This document shows positions 34,307 to 41,628 of a stretch of 64,000 nucleotides of DNA, piece by piece. Source of the stretch: Nitrospirota bacterium (GTDB lineage Bacteria > Nitrospirota > Nitrospiria > SBBL01 > JAADHI01). Below the pieces are notes generated by a model. It had not been told where the DNA came from. It was given only the letters and a program-made list of their open reading frames with translations, and did no database searches. The translations under genes and the position numbers were made by a program. The DNA lies in assembly GCA_029261135.1 (NCBI GenBank), contig JAJDBX010000026.1, forward strand, positions 1-64,000. The letters are read 5' to 3'. How positions within the stretch are numbered: position 1 is the stretch's first letter; each line of letters starts with the position of its first letter.

Positions 34307-36021
34307 GGTTTAGAAAACAAGCCATCATAATCGGCCTTTTTCTGGCACTGGTATTCGGCACCGCTGAGGGCTGGGGCGCCACAATTCATGTCAAGCTCGA
34401 CCGCAGCCAGGTTTCACTCAATGAAAGCTTTACCCTCGTTTATGAAGCGGAGGGTTCATTGGATGAGGAGCCTGATTTCAGCCCCATTGAACAACATTTT
34501 GAGATCCTCCAACGCTCAGAGGGAAGCCGCATGGAAATTATCAATGGGGATTTCTCACGAAAGAAACAATGGACGCTCACCCTCATGGGAAAACAGGCCG
34601 GTTTTTTTACGATTCCGCCCATTGCCTTCGGCAAAGATCAAAGTCCCGGCGTCCGCATCGATATCGGAAAAGCCGCCGCCCCTAAAACAAACGCGCCATC
34701 GGAGTCCTTGTTTTTAGAGGTCTCGGCAGAACCTCAATCAGGTTATGTGCAGAGTCAATTCATATATACCGTGCGCCTTTATCGTTCCGTCAATCTACTG
34801 AGCGCCCAACTTTCAGAACCCAGCTTAAGTGACGCGGATGCGGTGATTGAGCAAATCGGGGAAAATCGTGAGTTTGAAACCACGCGCGATGGCAAACCCT
34901 ATCGTGTCGTGGAGCGCCGTTACGGGATTTTCCCGCAGCAGAGCGGTTCGCTCACGATAGAACCCCTCACCTTTGCCGGCCAGCTCGCGAGTCGTTCAAG
35001 AGGCGCTTTCAGCCCCTTTCCCGGTGGCGGCGCGATTAAGCGTTTACGCTCAGAGAAGATTGAACTTGAGGTTAAACCTGTTCCGCAGGATAAAATCACG
35101 GGCCGTTGGTTGCCGGCAAAAAATCTTCGTATCAGGGAAATCTGGCCCGAAACACCCGAAGGCGCGACACACTCCCAGGTTGGCGAACCCATTACATGGA
35201 CCATTACGCTTCAGGCCGATGGCTTGACCGCTGCCCAGTTGCCGGAAATCGAGCCCCAATTTTCTGATGATTTTAAAACCTATCCGGATCAGCCGAGTTT
35301 AAAAACATTGAAAAAAGACGCCGGCATTACAGGGATTCGTCAAGAAAAAATCGCACTCATCCCCACCCGACCCGGTTCACTGCTCCTGCCCGCCATTGAA
35401 GTCCCTTGGTGGAATACAGGAACAAATCAGATGGAGATCGCTCGTCTGCCGCAGCGACACATCGAGGTTACGCCCGCAGAAGCCGCGCAACAACCGCCCG
35501 CTTCTATCCCGCTTCAACAAGCCCCCTTTGAGACTTCACCCAAAAGTTCTGATGAGCGCCCGATGCTTCAAGTCGAACCCGGTCATTGGTTTTGGGTCAG
35601 TTTTATTTTGGCGATTTGTTGGGCAGTGACCCTGTTGGGTTGGTGGCAGACCAGAAGCAAAGCACGGAAACAAATGCACGACGCTAAGGATCGTGCACCT
35701 GAACTTCCTGATACCAGCCAAGTTAAAAAACAGCTTAAAAAAGCCTGCGCACAAAATGAAGCGACTGCCGCGAAAGAAGCCTTGCTCTCTTGGGGACGGA
35801 TTTTATGGCCGGGACGCCCTGTCAGTTTAGGAGAAATCGGCAACCGCGTCGTGCCGCCGCTTTCGACTGAAATCAAAAAACTGAATGCCGTGCTTTACAG
35901 TCAGGAACCGACATCGTGGCAAGAGGGTTCTGCTTTGTGGGAGGCTTTTGAGCAAGAAGTGGCAAGACACAAAGAAAAGGTGATTCAAAAACCTGGGGGC
36001 TTGGTTCCGCTGTATCCGTAG
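34300..36021 (+). CDS. batD: BatD-family protein
   Basis: 573 residues with a signal peptide (about 1-26, ending EGWGATIHV). The beta-rich BatD domains follow: VKLDRSQVSLNESFTLVYEA at the start, YTVRLYRSVNLLSAQLSEP, then RRYGIFPQQSGSLTIEP, and a third Ig-like unit with PGSLLLPAIEVPWWNT. A single membrane helix (about 429-448) and a cytosolic helical tail end the protein. It is the last gene of the Bat operon. The periplasmic part probably scaffolds the VWA proteins. Confidence 0.93.
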   Translation: MVGFRKQAIIIGLFLALVFGTAEGWGATIHVKLDRSQVSLNESFTLVYEAEGSLDEEPDFSPIEQHFEILQRSEGSRMEIINGDFSRKKQWTLTLMGKQAGFFTIPPIAFGKDQSPGVRIDIGKAAAPKTNAPSESLFLEVSAEPQSGYVQSQFIYTVRLYRSVNLLSAQLSEPSLSDADAVIEQIGENREFETTRDGKPYRVVERRYGIFPQQSGSLTIEPLTFAGQLASRSRGAFSPFPGGGAIKRLRSEKIELEVKPVPQDKITGRWLPAKNLRIREIWPETPEGATHSQVGEPITWTITLQADGLTAAQLPEIEPQFSDDFKTYPDQPSLKTLKKDAGITGIRQEKIALIPTRPGSLLLPAIEVPWWNTGTNQMEIARLPQRHIEVTPAEAAQQPPASIPLQQAPFETSPKSSDERPMLQVEPGHWFWVSFILAICWAVTLLGWWQTRSKARKQMHDAKDRAPELPDTSQVKKQLKKACAQNEATAAKEALLSWGRILWPGRPVSLGEIGNRVVPPLSTEIKKLNAVLYSQEPTSWQEGSALWEAFEQEVARHKEKVIQKPGGLVPLYP

Positions 36022-36047
36022 TCAGAATACTGAAAGCAGTTAAAAGT

Positions 36048-37456
36048 ATGAAATCTAATTTTCCGCTCCATGGAATTTTCTTTCTAATCACTCTCCTACT
36101 AAGTATTTCATACGTCTCATCTCATAGTCATGCAAATGAGATAATCCATGATTCTGATGAGAACACGGTGGGATTATCCGGTTTTTCGCAAAACCATATT
36201 GACGTTGTATTGAGATCATTAAATTTAGGAGATACACCTGCTGTTCCTTCCCTAATAAAAGCCATGGAGGATGAAGATCCATATATGCGTTATATGGCGA
36301 CTTGGCTATTGAGGCGAACTCAATACCTGATCAATTTTATAATGCTGCTATGGAGGCTCTAATAAGAGGGTTCAAAGATAGTGATCCTTGGGTTCAGACT
36401 GAAAGCATTGCAAGTTTAATCTTCATTACCGACATAAGAGAAGAAAAAGGATTCGAGTTAGATCGGCGAAGACGAGCTGCACTATTGGCGAGACTCAATG
36501 ATCAAAATCCTTATGTCCGGGAGAATGCTGTTTCGGGGTTTTACCCATGGAGAGAAGACCTTGAAGTGAAATCAGCTTTAGAGAGAGCATTTTATGATTC
36601 TATCTCAATTGTGCGGGAGGCAAGTCGCCGAGTAGGAGATCAGTCGCTTGAGGTATTACTCGATGGGCTTCGCGATGAACATCCAATGATTCGGATAAGC
36701 GCAATAGGGCGCCTTAATATAAAGGGATATGACTCTACAACTGTTAGGAAACAGCTCATTGAAAGATTGCGTGATCCTTATGAAGGGGTAGTTTATGAAG
36801 CCTCGAAGCTTCTATCTAGGCTGAATGAAAAAGATGCCGTAAATCCAATACTAGATCTTCTTAATATCGGTTGGGAAAGCCAGGTAAGGTTGGCGTTAGG
36901 AACAATGAACCTTGGTTCAATTGAAGAAGTCGTCAAAAAGAAGGGCTGGAAACCGAGTCCCAATTTTAAACTAGACGCTGTGGTTAGAGGATACGGCGAG
37001 TCGAATGTTGGAAAATTGATTCAAAAGATTAAACATGGTGATAGATTGGAACGTGTATCAGCGATTCTTCAATTAACATGGATTGATACTCCAGAGAGCA
37101 ATGAGGTTTTACTAAAGTCAGTGGCGAGTCAGGATCCATATATTCGGTTTGTAAGTATAGATGTATTACAAATGAAGATATTTTTTAGATTTCTTCCTCA
37201 ATATTCCTCAAAGATAATTGATCGCTTATTAGAAATATCAGCCGATGAGAACCCCCATGTTAGAAGGAAGATGATCAAAACATTAGCGTCATTGGTTCAT
37301 TACAGAAAAAAGAGGGGAAATGGGAATCCTTTCATTCAAGAATTGCCAGACGACTCAATGGAGCAATTGCGCGACTATATCGCCAATTTCCCCGAAACAG
37401 AAGAAGATGAACTAATCAAGATTGAAGTAGATAAGCTGATTAAAGTATTGGAGTAA
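36048..37456 (+). pseudogene. Exported HEAT-repeat protein with a one-base frameshift
   Basis: First frame (36048-36362): a signal peptide (hydrophobic core about 10-24) and one HEAT unit, AVPSLIKAMEDEDPYMRYMA. The second frame, open from 36302 to 37456 (384 codons), continues with AMEALIRGFKDSDPWVQTE and further HEAT units (LARLNDQNPYVRENAV, LLDGLRDEHPMIRISAIG, LIERLRDPYEGVVYEASKLL). They join if one base is restored near 36297-36304. HEAT solenoids bind proteins; no partner is evident. Composition is AT-richer than the Bat operon it follows. Either a recent mutation, a sequencing error, or translation from the second frame only. Confidence 0.65.
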
Positions 37457-37579
37457 ACACATCTTAGAGTGACCTCTTTTAAAGAGGGGACACCAATATG
37501 TAATAAGTAACATCCGTCATCCTATTTTATTTTAAGGGAATTAAAGGGAATTAAAACGCTTTAAAAGTTTTTACACCCC

Positions 37580-37606
37580 TGAGACAAAATTACTCATTCT
37601 GTCTCA
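37580..37606. repeat. Inverted repeat downstream of yaeQ
   Basis: TGAGACA (37580-37586) pairs with TGTCTCA (37600-37606) around a 13-base loop, in the gap between the convergent HEAT and yaeQ genes. The same gap has CCTCTTT-T-AAAGAGG at 37473-37487. Neither has a proper T run, so terminator function is unproven. Confidence 0.35.
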
Positions 37607-37652
37607 TCTGGCTAACAGAGGTCAAAAGCTCAATCCTCATCTACGGTGAAGT

Positions 37653-38195
37653 TCATCCACTGCTGGCTTGTAGTACCGACCAAGACAGCTCACATTCCCC
37701 GGACTCAGCGGCGACATAAGCCATCTCACCCGTAATCGTGACAGACAGATCCATCCGACGTTGTACCATCGCCGCCAAGGCTTGAATACTCCCCCATTGA
37801 AACTGAAAAATAGAGGCCTTCAGTGCCTTGAATTTTGATTGCCCCTGAGCCCACCACCGATCCGCTTTTGAATTAAAACAATACACCTTCACGACAGGCG
37901 AAAGGCGCACGGCCTTTTTTAAACGTTCAAGGCTTGGCTCTCCCACATCAATCCATAAAGAGATTTGATCATCCAAAGTGCGTGCCCAAATATCGGGTTC
38001 CTCCACCGCACAAAGCCCGTTTGTAAACACAAGATGCTCCTGAGCATTCAGACAAAAGGCCAGAACACGCACCATCATGCGCTCCAATGTTTCAGAAGGG
38101 TGTTGCGCAATGGTTAAATTGAGCGTGTCATAATAAGCTCGGTCAATATCAGACAGTGTAATGCCCATTTTATAAATAGTCGGTTTTAATGCCAA
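37653..38195 (-). CDS. yaeQ: YaeQ-family protein
   Basis: 180 residues, the typical length. Opens MALKPTIYKMGITLSDIDRA, then TIAQHPSETLERMMVRVLAF, FTNGLCAVEEPDIWAR and LWIDVGEPSLERLKKA, matching YaeQ throughout. The fold is a PD-(D/E)xK-like nuclease variant; Escherichia YaeQ was linked to suppression of RfaH loss, but the biochemical role is unclear. It stands alone between accessory genes. No signal peptide or membrane segment. Confidence 0.92.
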   Translation of the reverse strand: MALKPTIYKMGITLSDIDRAYYDTLNLTIAQHPSETLERMMVRVLAFCLNAQEHLVFTNGLCAVEEPDIWARTLDDQISLWIDVGEPSLERLKKAVRLSPVVKVYCFNSKADRWWAQGQSKFKALKASIFQFQWGSIQALAAMVQRRMDLSVTITGEMAYVAAESGECELSWSVLQASSG

Positions 38196-38287
38196 AAATA
38201 GATTCCTGTCTTTCTTTACGCGGCGACCGGACGGATTTTTTGAATCGACTCAGACCAGTTTATGCTTCATTATGGGTTTAGTCAGTA

Positions 38288-38315
38288 TTACAAACCGCAA
38301 CATTTTTGCTATGAT
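38288..38315 (+). promoter_or_regulatory. Promoter of hicBA
   Basis: TTACAA (38288-38293), 16-bp spacer, TATGAT (38310-38315). A GGAGG site (38327-38331) follows, 7 bases before the hicB ATG. HicB proteins usually repress such promoters; no operator repeat could be assigned. Confidence 0.5.
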
Positions 38316-38338
38316 ACTCTGAAAGTGGAGGCAAAATC

Positions 38339-38563
38339 ATGTCGTACAAAGTCAGCATTGTGATCGAAAAAGATGAAAATGGATATTACGCTTATTCACC
38401 AGAACTCGAAGGATGTCAGACGCAGGGTGACTCCTTTGACGAAGTCATGGAAAACATAAAAGAGGCAATTGCGCTTTATTTGGAAACATTGTCGCCAGAA
38501 GAAATTAAAGGCGTCGCCAGCAAAGAAATTTTGACGACGACATATGAGATTAAAGTTGCCTAA
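38339..38563 (+). CDS. hicB: HicB-family antitoxin
   Basis: 74 residues. The partial RNase H fold of HicB is clear: YKVSIVIEKDENGYYAYSPE, LEGCQTQGDSFDEVMENIKE, AIALYLETL. It neutralises the HicA toxin and normally represses the operon. No separate C-terminal DNA-binding domain is present, as in the short HicB type, so autoregulation may need another protein. Order is antitoxin first; it overlaps hicA by 20 bases. Confidence 0.92.
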   Translation: MSYKVSIVIEKDENGYYAYSPELEGCQTQGDSFDEVMENIKEAIALYLETLSPEEIKGVASKEILTTTYEIKVA

Positions 38564-38765
38564 GCTTCCCAGCTTAACATCTCAAGAAGCCGAATCGATG
38601 CTGTTAAAAACCGGATATGAATATAACAGGAGCAAAGGAAGCCATCGTATTTATATTAAAGGCACGAAGCGCGTTGTACTTCCTTTTCATTCAGGAAAAA
38701 TATTACATCCAAAAATAATCAAGCAAGTACTTAAAGCCGTAGAAACAGCAGAACAAAACAATTAG
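38544..38765 (+). CDS. hicA: HicA-family mRNA interferase toxin
   Basis: 73 residues with the dsRBD-like HicA fold: LTSQEAESMLLKTGYEYNRS, KGSHRIYIK with the catalytic His, VVLPFHSGKILHPKIIKQVL. It binds and cleaves mRNA when free of HicB. The ATG lies inside the end of hicB, so translation is coupled and the toxin is made only with its antitoxin. Catalytic His and flanking Gly/Ser are intact, so it is probably functional. Confidence 0.93.
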   Translation: MRLKLPKLPSLTSQEAESMLLKTGYEYNRSKGSHRIYIKGTKRVVLPFHSGKILHPKIIKQVLKAVETAEQNN

Positions 38766-38770
38766 AAAAA

Positions 38771-39109
38771 ATGACGAAATCAACAAAAGAAATCAAAGCC
38801 CCCCGAATACCCCTTCGTGTGATTCCCTTTTATACGGGCGATAAAACCCTTGAAGATGTGCTGAAAAATCCCGCCAGTCTTCGTTTGCTCTGGATTGAGA
38901 TCCTTCTAAATGGTGCATTTCCGTGGCTTACCTATTGCCACCTTGCCGAAGTCAAGACCGCGTATGATAAAGCCTGCGTCTGGTATGGGCACTTTAAAAC
39001 GATGATCGACGGCCTCACGGATCGCCCCCCTTTGGAAATCAAAAAGGGAAAGATCGATGAAAGAGAATCCAGAAAATTATTTGAGGCCTTAAACTTTGTC
39101 ACAGCTTAA
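38771..39109 (+). CDS. Hypothetical protein between hicA and a nucleotidyltransferase gene
   Basis: 112 residues, soluble, no recognised family. Notable parts are PLRVIPFYTGDKTLEDVLKN at the front and KKGKIDERESRKLFEALNFV at the end; the middle is helical and Trp/Tyr-rich. The gene starts 5 bases after hicA and overlaps the following nucleotidyltransferase-like gene by 14 bases, so it is likely its partner rather than part of hicBA. It could be the cognate antidote or adaptor. Confidence 0.65.
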   Translation: MTKSTKEIKAPRIPLRVIPFYTGDKTLEDVLKNPASLRLLWIEILLNGAFPWLTYCHLAEVKTAYDKACVWYGHFKTMIDGLTDRPPLEIKKGKIDERESRKLFEALNFVTA

Positions 39110-39629
39110 TCTCGAATCCGTAATTGAACTCCTGAAGACCTATTCCTTAGAAAACAAGGAAGGACTCCAAATGACATTATTGGGGGGCTTGGCCCTGCAC
39201 TATTATGGGATGGAAAATAGAAGTACGATCGATATTGATGCAGAGGTCAAGGGCGATTTAGAATCGCTTTTTCATTTTTTGAAGGCCAAAAACATTCCTT
39301 CAGATCTGAGCGAAAATATCTCTGGATGGTCCGTTGTTGCAATGCCTCCCGGTTACAGAGAGCGAGCCATTCAATTATTTCACTCTGATATCCTTGAGGT
39401 TCGCGTACTTGATCCGCTTGATTTTATTATCGCAAAATTAAGACGGTTTACAGAAGAAGATATTGAAGACGCGCTTTTCGTGGCAAAAAAATATCAGATC
39501 AAATCCGAACAAATCGCGCAATCTGCCGATTCCGCTTTAGCGCATTCCATCAAAGATACAACACTTTTCCTCTTCAAAAAAAATGTCGAACTCTTCCTAA
39601 AAAAAGTGAACCCAAACACAACAAAATGA
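39096..39629 (+). CDS. Nucleotidyltransferase-fold protein (DUF6036-like)
   Basis: 177 residues from a TTG start at 39096; GAGG occurs about 10 bases earlier. The N-terminal minimal NTase pattern is present: LLGGLALHYYGMENRSTIDIDAEV (shown as GG, then R-S-T-I-D-I-D carrying the catalytic Asp pair). Then LDPLDFIIAKLRRFTEEDIED, a helix common to AbiEii-like and DUF6036 families. Such proteins act as toxins or modify tRNA or proteins with nucleotides, often with a small partner. It is coupled to the 112-residue gene and sits directly after hicBA. Confidence 0.8.
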   Translation: MSQLNLESVIELLKTYSLENKEGLQMTLLGGLALHYYGMENRSTIDIDAEVKGDLESLFHFLKAKNIPSDLSENISGWSVVAMPPGYRERAIQLFHSDILEVRVLDPLDFIIAKLRRFTEEDIEDALFVAKKYQIKSEQIAQSADSALAHSIKDTTLFLFKKNVELFLKKVNPNTTK

Positions 39630-39696
39630 ACAATCTATAAGAAAACATTACCTTATTTAAGCTCTCGAACAAGGAATAGCGACCCTGTGGGTACCA

Positions 39697-39741
39697 AAAA
39701 TTATTCCAGATAAATAAGGGAAGAGTATCCAGAATAATTTT
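39697..39741. terminator. Long hairpin after the nucleotidyltransferase gene
   Basis: AAAATTATTC (39697-39706) pairs perfectly with GAATAATTTT (39732-39741), and GATA (39709-39712) pairs with TATC (39726-39729) inside. The stem is AT-rich and the plus-strand 3' arm ends TTTT, so it may be a weak terminator or an RNA-processing element in the 281-base gap before the TPR gene. The rest of that gap shows nothing clear. Confidence 0.45.
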
Positions 39742-39910
39742 AAAGGATAACAAAGGCCATTATACAGCACCTTTCATTTTAAGCTTGCGAAGACAGCTGC
39801 CCCTCCCCTACAATTTTTAAAGCACATCTTGATGTGTCGTTGGCATTGCTCATCCACTCAGAGACTTCAGCTCAACACATGGTTTAAATATGTCTATCCC
39901 TCAAACCAAG

Positions 39911-40591
39911 ATGAAACAGGTGACTTCAATCCTGATTGCCCTTTTGACTCTGGGCTGCGCTGAAGTCCGCATTCAAGAAGATGTGATTTTTCTTCCTGAG
40001 ACAAGGGCATTACATATCCTGAATCCACATGACTTCCGCTCGGACGAAAAAGATAGAGAGAAGCCTCTCGAATTACCGCCCTTGGCTTTAGAATTTGAAA
40101 ATGATCTCGCAGATGATCCGAATGCCTGGAACAAGCATGGTTTAAAATTGTTCGACAAAGGCCGCTACGAAGAGGCATTAACCGCATACAACCAGGCCAT
40201 TGCGATGAAGGCCGATGACCCGAAAATCTGGAACAATAAGGGGGCGGCCCTCGCCAAATTGGAACGCTATAAAGAGGCATTGGCCGCTTACGATGCCGCC
40301 CTCGCTTTCCGTCCGAATTTTGCAAAAGCCTGGCACAACAGGGGGACGGCGCTGGCCAAACTGAAGCGCTATGAAGAAGCCCTTGAAGCCTTTGAGGAAG
40401 TCATCCGTCTCAAACCAGACGACCCGGAGGGTTGGAAGAATAAAACGGTCGCACTGGCCGTTTTAGGGCGTTATTTTGAAGCTTTAGATGCGATTGAGCG
40501 CGCCCTTCGCATCGCCCCCGATTTTAAGGACGCCTTAGAACTAAAAGGAAAATTAGAGGACAAGATTAAAGAAAAAAAATTCCGGATTTAA
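39911..40591 (+). CDS. TPR-repeat lipoprotein
   Basis: 226 residues from the ATG at 39911; an in-frame ATG at 39890 would add seven residues. Lipoprotein signal KQVTSILIALLTLGCAEV with Cys at about 16. After an acidic linker there are at least three TPRs in series: AWNKHGLKLFDKGRYEEALT, IWNNKGAALAKLERYKEALA, AWHNRGTALAKLKRYEEALE, plus a fourth less regular unit. TPRs bind peptides, so it may scaffold an envelope complex. It is convergent with the BamC-like lipoprotein gene. Confidence 0.85.
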   Translation: MKQVTSILIALLTLGCAEVRIQEDVIFLPETRALHILNPHDFRSDEKDREKPLELPPLALEFENDLADDPNAWNKHGLKLFDKGRYEEALTAYNQAIAMKADDPKIWNNKGAALAKLERYKEALAAYDAALAFRPNFAKAWHNRGTALAKLKRYEEALEAFEEVIRLKPDDPEGWKNKTVALAVLGRYFEALDAIERALRIAPDFKDALELKGKLEDKIKEKKFRI

Positions 40592-40646
40592 AATATGGGC
40601 GACTTCCCTTTGAATGAGTGCATTCACGCTTTCGTTCAAACCCCCT

Positions 40647-41153
40647 CTATTTTTTTTCGGGTGCGGGTGTTTCTGTCTCCAGTATTGCTTCCTCAGGCTC
40701 AGGCGGTTTTTCGATCAAGTGTTCAGTTATTTTTAAAAAAATTAAATCTGAGGTCGCTGTATCTGAAGAAGCCTTTCGCCATTGTGGCATTTTAGTTGTT
40801 GTGCCAAAACCGGTATCCACACGTGCTTTTTTGACCAAGACCTCCATATGACTTTCGATGGTCACCTTTGTCCCATCACCTTCTTTTATTAAAAGGATGT
40901 TCAAGCGTTCGCGTTTCTTCCCTTCGATATTTTTCCAATTACTGGCAATAAGGCCGGAGCTTTTGTTTTTGCGAATAATCGGTAAATCAGGAATCGTTTT
41001 CATCGCAGCCTCCCATACCTTGTCAAAATCTTTGGGAAAGCGCATCTCCTTGGGAGGGCGGACTGTGATCTCATGGGGGGGATCATTTGGAATACCGACA
41101 CACCCAGAAAATATCACAAACAAGACCATCATCATGACTGAAAATCGCTTCAT
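40647..41153 (-). CDS. BamC-like lipoprotein
   Basis: 168 residues. Lipobox FVIFSGCVGIP with Cys at about 18. The body has one domain with FDKVWEAAMKTIPDLPIIRK, LIASNWKNIEGKKRERLNIL and GDGTKVTIESHMEVL, the pattern of the BamC/DUF799-like helix-grip fold, here as a single copy. The C-terminus is Pro/Glu-rich. It could be an outer-membrane assembly accessory or simply a conserved lipoprotein of unknown role. It is downstream of polA and a small membrane gene on the same strand. Confidence 0.7.
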   Translation of the reverse strand: MKRFSVMMMVLFVIFSGCVGIPNDPPHEITVRPPKEMRFPKDFDKVWEAAMKTIPDLPIIRKNKSSGLIASNWKNIEGKKRERLNILLIKEGDGTKVTIESHMEVLVKKARVDTGFGTTTKMPQWRKASSDTATSDLIFLKITEHLIEKPPEPEEAILETETPAPEKK

Positions 41154-41217
41154 ATTGACCTCCTATGCGCTTGATCTAAATAGAGTTCAATCGAACCCTG
41201 TTTATTCTGGCTTTTCA

Positions 41218-41604
41218 TCATGCCTTCTTCCGCCCCTGCCACCCGGCAAGCAAGAGTAAAAATCCCATCACCAAGTATAAGGAAGCCAAGTGCAAGTGCG
41301 CGCGCGGGTTGGGATCATTTTCCGGGTGAAACCACACCTTTTGCCAACGATTGCCCCACCACAAAATGGTAAAAATAGAAGTGGCCATCAAGACAGTGTA
41401 GTCTCGTCTGAGCACTTTATCTCTCCGTTTCGCCATCCACAGCAGAAAGATCCCGATCCCAAAAGACGTTAAGACAATAAAAAGATCGACAAATGAAAAG
41501 CGGTCAGTTCCCCAGCGTGAAAAAAGCACATAAAGCCGAAAGCCCCACGAGAGAAAAATAATCGTACCGGAAACCCGCAACAACCAAAGTACTTTTTTAG
41601 ACAT
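41218..41604 (-). CDS. Hypothetical four-helix membrane protein
   Basis: 128 residues from the ATG at 41604, preceded by GGAG at 9 bases; a longer frame starts at 41619. Four hydrophobic segments (about 7-25, 32-52, 60-80, 103-120) are joined by short loops. No family recognised. It lies 24 bases after the polA stop on the same strand, probably co-transcribed. Confidence 0.65.
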   Translation of the reverse strand: MSKKVLWLLRVSGTIIFLSWGFRLYVLFSRWGTDRFSFVDLFIVLTSFGIGIFLLWMAKRRDKVLRRDYTVLMATSIFTILWWGNRWQKVWFHPENDPNPRAHLHLASLYLVMGFLLLLAGWQGRKKA

Positions 41605-41628
41605 GTAATGGCGCTCCAAAATCTAACA

